A stretch of DNA of 64,000 bases from Ancylostoma caninum (taxonomy: Eukaryota; Nematoda; Chromadorea; Rhabditida; Ancylostomatidae). The stretch is taken from the NCBI GenBank assembly GCA_037903475.1, contig JBAJFG010000291.1:1-64000 (forward strand), given 5' to 3'. Shown here in pieces: positions 1 through 11,202 of the stretch. A program made the translations under genes and the position numbers. How positions within the stretch are numbered: position 1 is the first letter of the stretch; each line of letters opens with the position of its first letter. The notes beneath the pieces were generated by a model. The model made no database searches, was not told where the DNA came from, and saw only the letters and a list, made by a program, of their open reading frames with translations.

Positions 1-755
1 CTCCTCGTGTCCCTCGAACGGACATAGTCCACCGGACGGTTCCTGCGCGCGAGAAGGAAGAATTGCTGGCACAGTGTACCTCAGTGTACCTGGAAATCAA
101 CGTGAGTCAGGGTGATCGAGGTGATTTTTTGTACTGCGCATTTTTCAGTGTATACGGGTAAGATCACAATGCTGGCACACGAGATTCAAATTGCGAAGCG
201 CAAAGCCATGGGGTAATTTTGGATCCATACCAATGATCCAAAGATGAATCGCGAAGAAGGATGCACGAACTCTATCCGTATTTATGTCTGCTCTTCTCTA
301 AAATGCGGTAGGAAATTACATTGCTACTCTAGCTCGAGATGACCGCTATTTAATACTCCCCAGCGAATCAAGTCTGAGGTATGATTTTTTGCCTGCGCTT
401 TTTACCATGTGATCCGAATGTAGGCTTAGAATTCTGACTGAGGAGTAGATAGATGTTTGTCCGGATTGATCGCAACGTATTTCACCCTAGTAGGATCTGA
501 TGAGGACGATCACGCCGGATGATGGTCCGAGAATACACTTCACATCAGCCTTGCGTGACTCCACCAATAAGAATAGATATGGTCTATTTATTTAACGCAC
601 GTGCACTGCACATGATAGGGGTTCGTGAAAACAACAGATCAGCTTCAAAAAAAAACAAACACAGGAACGACATAAAATAACGCTGTAAAAAGCTAAGAAA
701 AAATGAAAACCCGGAACAATAGAGACCAACATCATCTACAGGTGACGGTTAAGGG

Positions 756-3555
756 CTACTTTAAATTTTTTTTGTGTTTGCTCGAAAAAGTAATTGTTTT
801 AGATAATTTGAGTATACGCATTCCCAGCTCTGTGCGTGAAGAAAAGCTCCTTCTGATAGAAGATTTCGGTTGACGTAACGAAAGCTTAGTTTTACTTCCT
901 CTGGTATTAGAGGATGAAAAAAAACTAAAAAACCTTCTAGTTGAGTCCAGTGTTACTAGTGATGATTTTATGTACCATTATCAAATGATTTCTCTCCCTC
1001 CTTCTCTGGGAGAGAAGCTCCAGATTGATCATTTTTGTTCCTAATTATACCCCGAGGGATGGAGCTAAATTGGAAACCAAGTGCTCTTACAAACAACTTT
1101 CTTGTGAAACTATTTTGAACCCTTTCAAGCTTTGCTATGTCTTTCTTCTTGGCCGGGGAGAAAACAACTGTACCGTACTCTAACACCTGTCTTACATATG
1201 TTTTATAAGCTTTGATTAGAACTAAAGGGTCCTTTGTTAAGAGGGCTCTATAAAGTTGGCAGATTCTGCGTTCCGCCTTGCTAGCGATTTCGCAGCAAAA
1301 TGAGCTGAAGCATAGATTCCTGTCATAAAGGAATCCGAGATCCCTAACCTCATCCAGGTTTTTAAGCAGATAATTTCCAAGCGTGTAAGTGTTATTCTGA
1401 TTTGATCGCCCCAAGTGAAGGACAGAGGACTTCTCTAATGACAGTGGTAACCTCCACGATTTGGACCACTCGAACACCACATCAATTGCTTGCTGCAATG
1501 CTTCTTTACCACCGCCGGAGCTCAGCGTTCGGTAGATCTTAAGATCATCAGCAAAGACTTGACATTTCACTCCATTCGTCTCAATTAGACTTGGTAGATC
1601 AAAAGAATAGATGTTGAATAAAACTGGAGATAACACTCCACCCTGCGGCACCCCACTAGGTGCAGTTCTAACGCTAGATAAAACGTTATTGATCCGGACT
1701 TGAAAAGTACGTTGGCATAAGAACTCATTTATCCAATTCCTGATACGGAAATGAATTCCTACATGCTTAAGCTTTAGTAGTAATAAATCATGTGGTACTC
1801 TATCGAAGGCCTTTGAAAAATCAAAATAAACTACATCTATATCATTCTTGTCATCAAGAGCAGCTGTCCAGTCATTCAACGTCTCTAACATCCCTGTTAC
1901 TGTAGAACGTCCTTTCCTGAACCCATGCTGACCAGCGGGTAAGATTAGTTTACTCTCTAAGTGTTCAACGATAACTTTCTTCAGTACCTTTTCAAATAAC
2001 CTGCAAAACACCGATGGGATGCTCACTGGTCTGTAGTTAGACGGGTCAGTAAAGGGTGATTTCTTCCTAATTGGGGTGATAAAAGCATGTCTCCATCGTT
2101 TCGGTACTTCAGCACGAAACAGGCTCATTTGAAAATGTACTCTAGCGGATGAGCAATCATGTGGGCAACTTTTTTTATAAAAACGAACGGAATCCCATCA
2201 GGCGTTTCTGAAAAACTACTCGGGTGTTTTTGTATCAACTCAAGGATTTCATAGTATTTAAACCAGACTGAGTCAGCCATTTCTTCACATGAGCCGGCTA
2301 AGGAACGAATTCCCATACTGGGACTCTCAACATAGACCTTTGTGAAAGTATTGGCAAGTAACTCGGCTTTATCTCCATCTGAAACAGCAACTGTGCCTTC
2401 ATTTTCAAGCGCAGCAACAGTATTCCGACCTCTTAATTTAGTCCTGATAAGCCTGAATAGAGAAGACTTTTCCTTAGATCCTATAATTTTCTTTTCAACG
2501 GTGCAGTTATATCTATAAAGCATAGAATCAAACTTTTTTGAGGCCGCATTATAGGATCTCCAGTCAGTGGAATCATTAGACGAAACTGCCTTTTGATAGG
2601 CTTCACACTTACGTAAAAACATTGTATGGAGATAGTTGGGCCCAAAGTGGTTAGACGAATTAGACTTGATTTTGACAACCGGAACAAATAACTCAATGCA
2701 ATGGTTTAATATGAAGATAAACATTTCATACATATCATCAACATTTGACACTGGTCCGAATGAGCTCCACCAGTCCACCCCACTCAAATATATATTAATC
2801 ATGTCATAATCCGCGTTTTTGAAGTCCCTTTTAAAGCAAAAGTTACTTTTGAGGTAGGTTAACACGAAGTTTAAACTCAACAGTGGAGTGATCGCTACTA
2901 CCTACCGGAGAATTTACTTTTACTTTTTCAACTACCTTTTGTTCATTACAGAACACCAGATCCAGTAAATGCTGACCTCTTGTGGAATCCTTCACAAGCT
3001 GTTCAAACCCATAATTGATGAGAAAATCGAGAAATAATCGAGACGAAACTGAAGAAGGAGTTGAAACACATCCCCATTCACGTCCGGGAAATTGAAATCC
3101 CCGGTAAGGATACACGGGTAATCAACAGACGCCAAATCGCTTAAACATTTAACAAGCTGTTCAGTGCTCTTGGTATTACAGCAAGGGGTCTTATAGGTGA
3201 GGATAAATCTAATCTTACCCTGAACTGTTTGTAGATCACAAGCAACTATTTCGTAGCCCTTACTTACGGATTCCTGGAAAACTAGTATGGGAAGAAAAGA
3301 GTGCTTCACGAATAAGGCTACTCCTCCTCCTTTAATCTTTGGCCGATCACACCGAAAAATTTCAAATGTAGAGCACAAGTCCCCAATTAAGACCTCCACC
3401 TCGCAAGAAGGTTTAAGCCAAGTTTCGCTAAGAGCTATAATTCCATAGTTAAACTTTGCAATAGAATATGCTAAAGAACGAGCATTCTTGGACAGAGAGC
3501 GAATATTTGTAGCCATGCAATAGATACCGTCATCAGCAGTCCGAGGAGGCCTCAT
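756..3555 (-). pseudogene. LINE ORF2: APE endonuclease plus reverse transcriptase, frameshifted
   Basis: The first part (3555 to about 3090) has the apurinic endonuclease motifs NIRSLSKN, LSETWL and GDFNFP. A frame change near 3090 leads to the SSDHS motif (about 2890). A second change near 2850 opens the linker, and a third near 2128 opens the RT. RT motifs are YRPVSIPS, GFRKGRST, FDFSKAFDRVPH, SGVPQGGVLSP and the catalytic FADD. After 968 coding continues in another frame, with NTRGSKTKL and an FFS.RT-like C-terminus, to a TAG at 758-756. At least four frame lesions make it dead. The enzyme would nick target DNA and prime reverse transcription from it. The TGA at the 2128 junction overlaps an ATG, but this is best read as an indel, not a true gene start. 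Confidence 0.85.
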
Positions 3556-4433
3556 TTGTTTCCCGTCAATGCAGAGGGATTAGGACTACCACCGGAGTTA
3601 ACAACAATACTAGAAGCCATAACAGGTGTGACATCACTACAGCGAGGAGATACATTCGGATTCTGAGAAGTTACATCATTCCTGCTAGAGTTTCCCCTAG
3701 CCAAGCGAAGAGCCCTGAGGCGCTCCCTTTCCTCCTTCGGGAGTGACGGACGAATGTATATTCCCGAAACAGGAAAGGTTTTTAACCTTGGGGCTCTCCT
3801 TAACATATCATTTCTGAAGAACGAGGTAGGAAGTACAATCTTCAGCAAACGTGGATACCTAGGGTTGGGTTTTCCCATCCTATAAAAGGACACCGGTGCA
3901 CATTCAATGTTTAAAAAGTGGAAGATTTTTCTAATGCACTCCGAATCATGACTAATCCTGTTATCCGCGCTACTATCTCTACACTCGGTTATACCAGAGA
4001 CAACGACTGATCTCAGCATTTCCTTTTCTTCACACTTACAAACTGTACCTAACGGAACAATGCTAGAGCTCAAATTAGGAGAAGAGTGACCTACTTGAAG
4101 TTGCGAAGGTGAACTGTTCTTACTACCAGACAACGCTCGCTTAAGTGAGTCGACTTCATCTTGAAGTCGCTTCTTCTCGATTGCCTCCGCCTTCAGACGA
4201 TCTTCTAACTCGCAATTCTTCTTGACGAGAAGTTCCACACTGGACAATTTATCCATCAGATGTCCCACAATCGTTTTGAGGTGCGCAGGAACCTGCTCGT
4301 CATTGACCAGTAGATTGATTGCCTGGTCAAGAGACGCATCGCTGGAACAAGCCGGAGAAACGCGAGAGCGTTTGCTTGGACGATCCTTAACAATACGCGA
4401 CAACAAGGGAGTAGCAACTTCGGCCATATTCAT
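3552..4433 (-). CDS. LINE ORF1 protein: coiled coil plus RRM-like nucleic-acid-binding domain
   Basis: An intact frame of 293 residues. The start is ATG at 4433, with a second ATG at 4427. Residues about 55-100 form a charged heptad-like stretch (VELLVKKNCELEDRLKAE and on) that predicts a coiled coil. Residues about 140-245 look like the RRM and C-terminal part of LINE ORF1 proteins: a core reading SVVVSGI, an RMGK motif, LKIVLP, then RPSLPKEERERLRALR. Such proteins coat element RNA as trimers (family knowledge). The stop codon overlaps the ORF2 start as ATGA, which suggests coupled termination and reinitiation. It lacks the zinc knuckles of many Jockey ORF1 proteins. It is the only undamaged frame of the element. 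Confidence 0.8.
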   Translation of the reverse strand: MNMAEVATPLLSRIVKDRPSKRSRVSPACSSDASLDQAINLLVNDEQVPAHLKTIVGHLMDKLSSVELLVKKNCELEDRLKAEAIEKKRLQDEVDSLKRALSGSKNSSPSQLQVGHSSPNLSSSIVPLGTVCKCEEKEMLRSVVVSGITECRDSSADNRISHDSECIRKIFHFLNIECAPVSFYRMGKPNPRYPRLLKIVLPTSFFRNDMLRRAPRLKTFPVSGIYIRPSLPKEERERLRALRLARGNSSRNDVTSQNPNVSPRCSDVTPVMASSIVVNSGGSPNPSALTGNK

Positions 4434-4437
4434 CTAG

Positions 4438-5612
4438 GACTCAGTCACCGTTCAAAGTGGCAATTTGAAACGTCAAAAATTCCCTGCCACTAGGAACTAA
4501 ACTTGGTGCAATAAGTTATGATCTACGTGATTGATCGAACGAACGTCAGGACGAAAGGAAAGGATAACCTGTAGTGGTGGCTTGGAATACCAGTTTCTTA
4601 TTATACCCCCGCTACAAGGGTAAAAGCGAGACGTTGTCGGAAGTGACCGGAGAACAGTCTTAGTGAATTCCAAACAGTGAATCTCACAGTCGATTGGTAG
4701 AATTAACAGACAATGATGTGATCCACGAGAGCTGGATGTGGACCGACCGCCCTAAGCGGGAGCAGGCGTCGAATGAAATTATATAGGAGAACGAATTTAT
4801 ATAGGAGAATTTCTTGGAAAAATATTCTGTTTCATTAGAAAGCTTTGTGAATGTTTCCTAGTTTTGTAGAAATGTCTATATATACATATTCTCTTGTTTC
4901 CTCTAAATATTTTGCACAATTTCACACGCTCTCTTAGGTAGTAGACTTTAGTTATCAAGTCTCAAGCATATAGAATTGATGGCAGCCACTCGAACCTGCC
5001 TGACGTTTGAGGAAGCCGAAGGACTGGTGGGTGCGGGCGCTGCCCATATCTCTGCCGCCGACTCCCATGCATGCCTTAGGTGTGGCAGAGCGGGCAAGCC
5101 GGTGATGGACGCTGGCCAGCCGATTGACGGTGGTGGTCGACAGGGCGGGCCAGTGATCAGCCCTCAGCCGGAAGGGTCAACAGCCATTGGTAGAGCGGGC
5201 CGGCCACACAAAGTGCTTGAGTAGAATGGGTGTTATTCGCTGCTCAAATTGTCATTCATAATTCCTCAATCTAATATTTATTTTTCCATCGCATATCACA
5301 ATAGTTTCGATTCCCAGCTACTTTAGGAGCTCTCTTGAAATCTTTAATATCTCCTCTTGTCCTCCAAAAAGGAAGTAGGATCATCTAGAGACTAATAAAA
5401 ACTTATATGACTAATTATAAGAAACTAAAAACTCATATAAATAAGTCACGCATTGCAGATGTCAACAATTGCGATACAAACAGAGATGAAGCGGACGAAT
5501 CACTATGAATAGATGGATGGTACAAGTCCAAAGGACATGTACAACGCAGAGAATAGAGATGCACTTTCATCCAGCAGTGTTTGCATTATTTTTCTCATTA
5601 TTTCAGTGACAA
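4438..5612. other. Non-coding stretch with a GC-rich island at about 4976-5224
   Basis: This is probably LINE 5' flank followed by intergenic DNA. At 4976-5224 a GC-rich block with repeated GCGGGC words keeps an 82-codon plus-strand frame open. It has no recognisable domain, signal peptide or splice context, so I do not call it a gene. The remainder is AT-rich with no supported feature. Confidence 0.4.
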
Positions 5613-5741
5613 TCAAAGTCTCGTAAAAAGTAAATCCTGCACAAATTTCACGACTTTCCTTTCTATGCTTAACATTGCTGCTGGGTTCGTCGATGCAGCG
5701 ACATCGACGCACAAGCTTACACCAGCGACTCGACGACATAC
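5613..5741 (-). CDS. Candidate terminal exon of four-cysteine-module paralog B
   Basis: An acceptor AATTCTAG precedes 5741, and the phase-0 frame runs 42 codons to a TGA at 5615-5613. It begins VCRRVAGVSLC, giving Cys-x8-Cys. The upstream exon ending at 11203 stops at phase 0 inside an unfinished module, after Cys-x5-Cys-PYQQ. Joining the two gives C-x5-C-x5-C-x8-C, exactly the module spacing of the rest of the gene. This fit is the evidence; a 5.46 kb intron filled with repeats lies between them. An alternative is readthrough of the donor at 11202, which adds only eight residues (VGFKSRD-type end) before a stop. Confidence 0.42.
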   Translation of the reverse strand, partial: VCRRVAGVSLCVDVAASTNPAAMLSIERKVVKFVQDLLFTRL

Positions 5742-5944
5742 CTAGAATTATAGCAGTTAAAGTTGCAGCCTTACCTTAGTTCGGCGCCAAGGAAATTTTG
5801 TACTATAAGAGTCGATGATGGGTTATCGATTGGATCCTAGGTTGCGTGTCATCCATATCATCGACACTTGTTTCTATCTATAGATATAACCTTTTCTTTG
5901 GAATTATTCGCTGGAACACTTGCTGTCTTTTTTATGCTGCCTTT

Positions 5945-6790
5945 GCGTAATCGGTAGGAAGTTTTCGAGCGCACCGAGCCTACGGGGCGTGCGCGGCTCT
6001 GCCCGCTGGTAACAGCCGTCCAGCGTCCTCGATCAGCGTTCGTGGACACCTTTCGTCAGACATCTGTTCAGGTAGGCGCTTCTTTCGAATTTCACTATTA
6101 GTTCGAGTACGTTGGACTGTTCAGGCCTGTGGCTGACCAATATTGATCGGAGGCCCCGCATGCCTCGTTTTTTTTGCGCATGATTTTTCTTTGTTTTTCG
6201 ATTTATTTTTTATTTGTTTTTGCCCCTGTAAAGAGCTGCTTGTCCCAAGTAGCCTCTTCTTCGTAGGAGAGAGAACCCTGGGACGTGGTGGCCGATAACG
6301 GTCCTTATACTGAAAAAAAAAACAAAAACGAAATTTAAAAAAAACGACGACCATAGAGAAAGACGAGAAAACAGAGACAGAACGTCAACGATTCCAAACG
6401 AAATAAAAGGCCCCGTCATCAGCCACCACGTCCCAAGATCCTTTTTCCTTCAAAGAAGAGGTTAGCTATGACAAGCAGCTTTCTACGAGGCCAAAAACAA
6501 ATCAAAAATTCATTGGAAAACAAGGAAAAATGATACGTGGAAAAAACGAGGGATGCAAGCCCGTCCGATCAATTTTGTTCAGCCACAGGCCTCAGAAGGC
6601 CATAGTACTCGATCTAATAAAGAAAATCGACGAAAAGCGCCCACCTGAGCCAAGACCTAACGAAAGGTGTCCTCGAAAAGCTGATCGATGACGCTGGACC
6701 GCTGCTTTTAAGCGCGCCGAGCCGGCGCGCACGCGCCACAGGCTCGGCGCGCTTAAAAGTCCAGCGTTCTGAGCGGTCCAGCGTTCTGAG
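5945..6790. repeat. Long palindromic (foldback) repeat, arms about 360 bp
   Basis: The left arm (about 5945-6310) reads inverted in the right arm (about 6770-6410) at roughly 75-85 percent identity by eye, around a spacer of about 100 bp. Shared words include CCTGTGGCTGA, GGGACGTGGTGG and TTTCGT.AG. Each arm carries CAG followed by GTRGGCG, a splice-donor-like block. A third, single copy lies at about 39035-39270. The right arm contains a perfect 19 bp hairpin (6705-6723 with 6741-6759), and a 15 bp word at 6759-6773 recurs at 6776-6790. No transposase frame or clear target duplication was seen, so the class is unknown. Confidence 0.8.
6692..6766. repeat. GC-rich perfect hairpin inside the palindrome
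   Basis: The perfect 19 bp arms at 6705-6723 and 6741-6759 (centre word AAGCGCGCCGAGCC) flank a 17 nt GC-rich loop. After a 6 nt bulge the stem extends by CGCTGGA/TCCAGCG at 6692-6698 and 6760-6766. Confidence 0.85.
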
Positions 6791-6893
6791 CATACCCGGG
6801 TCGACGGAGTTTATCTATCGGGTTGACCGAGAGGATGGCTGCGGTCACATCCATTACGGACAACGATCAGTCTGGTGAGATTCTTCTTCTTCT

Positions 6894-9877
6894 TCAGCGT
6901 TTGTCCCGTTCAGTAGCGGGGTCCGCTTTAGAGGTCTGTTGATGCCATTTAGACCTATCGCGCGCTTGGTCCGGGTGGATTCTAGCTAGCTTAAGATCGG
7001 CGTGGAGTGTGTCAAGCCAGCGTTGCTTTGGTCGACCTTTTGTCCGTTTGCCGGAGACTTCGAGATCAAAGCCGACTTTGCGGACGGTTCGTTCCTCGGC
7101 ACGCAGAACGTGGCCATACTATCGCAGACGAGATTCGCGAAGTTTATCAGATATCGCCGCAACGCCAAACCGACTTCTGATGTCCTCGTTGCAGATTCGA
7201 TCGAGCCGCGTTACTCCAGCCATCCAGCGCAGCATCTTCATCTCCATAGCGCTGAGGCGACGTTCTACTTCCTTGGTTGCAGGCCAACATTGGGCGCCAT
7301 AGAGAGCAACGGGACGAATGACGGTACGATAGACCTTCGATTTCAGTCGGTCCGGGATCTTCTTGTTACACAGAACACCAGTCAACGAGCGCCACTTTCC
7401 CCATGCGGAATTAACTCGGGCTACAACTTCATGATAAAGGCTACCGTCAGATGAAATTCCTGACCCAAGGTACTTGAACACTTCCGTTCTCGGTAATTGT
7501 GCGCCGTCTACGCTTATGGTACCGGGCTGATCCCCGCTGGTTGTTAAATACTCTGTCTTCCTGACGTTAAGACGTAGGCCGAAGCGTGCAAGTTGGTCAC
7601 TCCAAGCCTGTGTCAGCCGCTCGAGTTCTTGCCTGTCTTCAGACGCAAGCATGACGTCGTCTGCGTACAACAAAGTCCATGGCGTGGGTTTCTGCAGATC
7701 CCGTGTTACAACATCCATCACCGCAATGAAGAGGAGCGGGGACAGAGCAGAGCCTTGGTGCACACCAACGGAAATGAGGAAATCCGTAGACGTGCCGGCA
7801 GCCGCCTGCACGTGACTTCTTGGACTGGTGTAAAGAATCCGCACCCATTCGATAAGTTCTTCAGGAACGCCATGATGCCGAAGAGCGTACCAGATGACTT
7901 TGTGGGGCACGCGGTCAAATGCCTTTTCTAGGTCAAGGAAGGCGAGATGCAGCGGCTCTCACGGTGCTTCTCGACCAAGAGACGTGCAGCATGTATGGCA
8001 TCAGTGGTGCCGCACCCAGCTACAAACCCGCACTGGTTAGCGGAGAGCCGCACGATATCGCGAATCCTGCGGTCAATGACATGCTCAAAAACCTTCATGG
8101 TATGGGACAGCAGGCGAATAGGTCGGTAGTTAGCACAGTCAGCGGGACTGCCTTTGCGCTTCCATATCGGGATTGTGGTGCTCCGCTGCCATTCCGAGGG
8201 CACTATCTTTTCCGCCACTGTCTGACTAAAGAACCTCGCCAGCCATTCAGCAGATCCCCAGCATTGTGACTTCCATAGATCCACTGCCACGTCATCGGGA
8301 CCAGTCACTTTATGTGACATCATTCGCTTCAGCGCTGCCTCCGTCTCCTCGGTAGTGATTGCCTGCACGGGCCCGTAGGTTGGCGATACATAGGGAATAG
8401 GTGGATGGGCGAATTCCTCCGTCGAGACATTCTCGAAGTAATCACGCCATCGCTTCATTGCCTTCCTGCGGTCCATTAGAAGGTGGCCATGCTCGTCGTT
8501 GACGCCATGGAACTTTTCGATATCTTCCATCTGACGTTTACGAGATTTCGCGAGCCGGTATATGAGCCGTTCGCCTTCCTTCGTGTCTAGCTTCTTTTCG
8601 ACATCCGCGTAATGTGCGGCTTTCACCACCGCTACCGCCTTTTTCGCTGCTCTCTTCGCTTCGCAGTATTTACGCCAGCGGTCGTCTGTCTTGCTGTCCA
8701 GGAAGGCATGGTACATGCGCTTCTTCTCCCGAACCCTCGACTTCACTTCGTCCGTCCATAGCCAAGGTTGCTTGTCGGTCTTCCTTCGACCTGGTTTAGT
8801 CGCACCAAGTTCAGACCGCGCTGCCTCTACGACCACATCTGCTGCTTTCCGCCAAGTTTCCTCAACACTCGTTACAGGCGGTAGCTGAATGCGAGATATG
8901 ACCGCGGCCTCTTTCTGCTTCAGTTTCCACCACTTGATTCGAGCTGGTCCGCATCTCTCCTCGTACTTCCTCTTCGGTGGAGTGATTTTCAACGAACAGA
9001 TCAGTGGCCGATGTTGTGTCGCTACTGTCTCATACGGCACGACCTTCACGTCCGTGACCAGCTTTCGATCTTGACGACGCAAAAGTACATAGTCGATCTG
9101 TGTCTTCGTATTGCCGCTATAGAAGGAAACAAGATGAGACGTACGTTTTTGAAACCATGTGTTCGTTACGACGAGGTTGTGAGACTCGGCGTACTCCAGA
9201 ATACGTTCACCATCTTCGTTACGTGTACCGTAGCCGAACCCACCATGACAACTGTAATCGCTCCTCGTTTCTCCCACGTGACCATTGAGGTCTCCCGCAA
9301 CGACAAGAGTATCCTCCTTCGGCACCTCTGCTGTCTTCTCATCAAGCAACGCCCAGAAGTCGTCCTTGATACGCTCAGAACAGCCAGTTTGCGGAGCGTA
9401 TGCCGAGAAGAAGTGGAGCCGCAGTTCAACAGTGGCGATGACAATTTTCATAAGCCGATCGTCGAAACGCTGGACTTCTGCTATTGCGTCTCGGTAGCGT
9501 TCTGAGACTACGACTCCGACGCCACTTCTGGTACCTGCACTGCCATGGTAAATGAGTTTGTAGCCACATCCTATGTCCTTCGACTTACTGCCTGACCATC
9601 TCGTCTCCTGAACCGCGCATATGTCGATTCTTCTGCGCTCTAGTGCGGCTGCTAACTCGCACGAGCGACCTGTCAACGTGCCGACGTTCAAAGTCGCAAT
9701 TCGCGTCTTGGCTACGTTGTCCTCCTTAACGACTCGCCTGCTTGCCCCCCGATGCCGCCGTTCGCGAAGCATCGGGGACCCTCGCATACTTTTCACACTA
9801 ACCGGGCCCCGAAAGTGCGCGTCGACTCCCGTGTACGCCGTAGTTTTCTTCTCAGGCACTATTGACGTCATAACCAT
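6894..9877 (-). pseudogene. RTE ORF2: APE endonuclease plus reverse transcriptase with one frameshift and one stop
   Basis: ATG at 9877. Endonuclease motifs are TLNVGTLTGR, VQETRWSG, SAYAPQTG, VAGDLNGHVG, QIDYVL and QHRPLI. RT motifs are NYRPIRLLS and NQCGF. Near 7955 an indel shifts the frame, after which come FLDLEKAFDRVPHK, HQGSALSPLLF and the catalytic YADD. At 7121-7119 a TAG replaces the Trp codon of a conserved RLRWYGH motif. In the same frame the C-terminus continues through GRPKQRWLDT to a TGA at 6896-6894. RTE proteins nick DNA and reverse-transcribe their RNA at the nick. A database search would probably mislabel such fragments as craniofacial development protein 2. With two lesions this copy is inactive. 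Confidence 0.92.
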
Positions 9878-9910
9878 ACGACGTGACGTGGGTCTTCTTC
9901 GGCCGGCCTG

Positions 9911-10123
9911 TCACCACGGCCTGTCGCCGGCATTCGACTGTTGAGGGGAAGGATTCCCTTCCCCGTGGACGAGGGACTTATTTGTTAGAGGCGGCCCCAG
10001 ATCGCCTCTCATGCGCTTCCCAGTCGTTAGAATGCGAGCTTTTGGCCAAATCCGGACTGCAGGATACAGCCAACATGAAGCATTAGCACACACCCACACG
10101 CGCGAGTGCGTGTTCACACTCAT
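9911..10123 (-). CDS. Short upstream RTE frame (ORF1-like or N-terminal extension)
   Basis: A 70-codon frame directly upstream of RTE ORF2 and in the same frame, separated from ATG 9877 only by a TGA at about 9913-9911. RTE elements often carry a short first ORF of unknown role. Nothing in it is recognisable as a domain. It may be a real short ORF1 or an N-terminal extension cut by a nonsense mutation. Confidence 0.4.
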   Translation of the reverse strand: MSVNTHSRVWVCANASCWLYPAVRIWPKARILTTGKRMRGDLGPPLTNKSLVHGEGNPSPQQSNAGDRPW

Positions 10124-10328
10124 ATGCCGGCCATATGTGTCGAATCCAGCACTGTCGAACTAAGGTGTCCATCCCCTAGATCTACCCTCGTCGCAGGGCA
10201 AGCGCATGGCTGCTTTTGGTCCGCGGTAAACCCCCTATCCGCTACCTGGGGTCGCGCCACGTAGCCTCGCAGCAAATCGGCTCGGATCCCTCGTAAGAGG
10301 GAGATCCGTGGATCAGTCTGGTCAGATT

Positions 10329-11202
10329 GTCCAAAGAAAATTGGACCCGATAGAACTTTGGTTGATACAGAGCTATCAAAAAGTTTCCGACCTCAACTTG
10401 CTCTACTGTTTTTGCTCAAAACTTTAGATGTGATCGTGTAGCTTAATGTCTTCCGAACCAGCATACCAAGTTTATTGGCTCTTAAGTTGACTCGTTTAGA
10501 AAATAAAAGCTCTTTTTCTAACTTAATCATGGTGGAAATTTTGTGCCTCTGGACAGCGTACCCGGCCACAGACCAGGATTTGCGTTTACTGCCACATCGC
10601 AACATCCTATATTTCAGGCACCCAGCAGCTATTTTCTGTTTGGGAATCTGGAATAGCATTCTAGGGAGATATGATTTATGGACGAAAACGAACAGAAGTT
10701 GGCCACTGGAAGCTGCTCTGACTCATGTGACAAAAAGAGTTCTCTTCCTCCGGCTCAAAGGATAGAAATCGAGAGTTGAAACGTGCATTAGTGTTGGAGA
10801 GACCTATTTTGGACTAGGATGAAATTGCGTAGGTGTTCTAGAAGTAGCTTAGGATGAGTCTTATGATGAGTCGCCAAATGTATAAAATTACTTTACAAAC
10901 AATCAAAAATCTGTATTAGTTTATTTTTGATAGTTTATTTTTAGTATTAATTTTTGAATCATTTTTATCAGTTGTTTACTACTATAATCGATATTTCATT
11001 GATTTTATTTTCCTTTTGGGTCCCCAAAGATGTGGACACCCCACTTTTTCATATCACCTTCCCCCCCCCCCCCGCCCATTTTCTGCGTTGCCACTGCTAT
11101 ATCCCTTTAGCGGGAAGAAGCAACCAATAAATGGATCTCCGCCACGACAGTAAAAACGGTGGATTAATACGAAACTTACTAGTCTCTCGACTTGAAACCA
11201 AC
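10329..11202 (-). repeat. Intronic stretch with a poly-C interspersed repeat at about 10880-11100
   Basis: The part at 10880-11100 matches, in inverse orientation, repeats at 18120-18400 and 40170-40345. Shared parts are a GCAGAAAATGGGCGGGG-like core, a GGGGACCC word and an AT-rich flank with AACAACTGA. It has a run of 13 C at 11061-11073. The segment 10393-10765 has open frames on both strands but no domain, signal or splice evidence, and I do not call it coding. Confidence 0.55.

Larger units (their letters stand above)
583..4437 (-). mobile_element. CR1-type non-LTR retrotransposon (LINE), nearly full length, decayed
   Basis: On the minus strand the order is ORF1 (4433-3552), ORF2 endonuclease, linker, reverse transcriptase and C-terminal tail (3555-756), then a 3' UTR ending near 583. 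The 3' end has a small GTGC/GCAC stem-loop at about 595-612 followed by an AAATAAATA-like tail, the kind of short 3' repeat expected of CR1-like LINEs that lack poly(A). No target-site duplication or sure 5' end was found, so the 5' limit is a minimum. ORF1 is open, but ORF2 carries several frameshifts, so this copy cannot move by itself. Assignment to the CR1/Jockey group rests on the RT and ORF1 motifs and is inference without a tree. Confidence 0.85.
6883..10310 (-). mobile_element. RTE-clade LINE, near full length, with target-site duplication
   Basis: A 3.43 kb element on the minus strand. It is flanked by the same 18 bp word with one difference: GATCAGTCTGGTGAGATT at 6865-6882 and GATCAGTCTGGTCAGATT at 10311-10328. 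This is a good target-site duplication. The 3' end is a short GAA-type tail (TTC x5 on plus, 6881-6895) directly after the stop codon, as in RTE elements. The 5' UTR (9880-10310) is GC-rich. The nearly matching duplications and only two visible coding lesions imply a fairly recent insertion. It lies in the proposed last intron of cysteine-module paralog B, antisense to nothing and in the gene's own orientation. Confidence 0.93.

Noticed and set aside
2125..2131. Second ATGA overlap inside LINE ORF2 as a gene boundary
   Set aside because: ORF2 of this family is one protein; the frame change is better explained by a small indel.
4976..5060. tRNA on the minus strand (GGTTCGAG, GGCAGC/GCTGCC ends)
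   Set aside because: No A box and the T-arm does not pair.
7002..9944. Many plus-strand frames between 7.0 and 9.9 kb
   Set aside because: Shadows of the minus-strand RTE ORF.
10200..10310. HDV-like self-cleaving ribozyme at the RTE 5' end
   Set aside because: Some RTE/R2 elements have one, but here the 5' GGATC..CCCTC/GAGGGATCC forms only a simple hairpin; I could not place the P1/P2/P3 pseudoknot.
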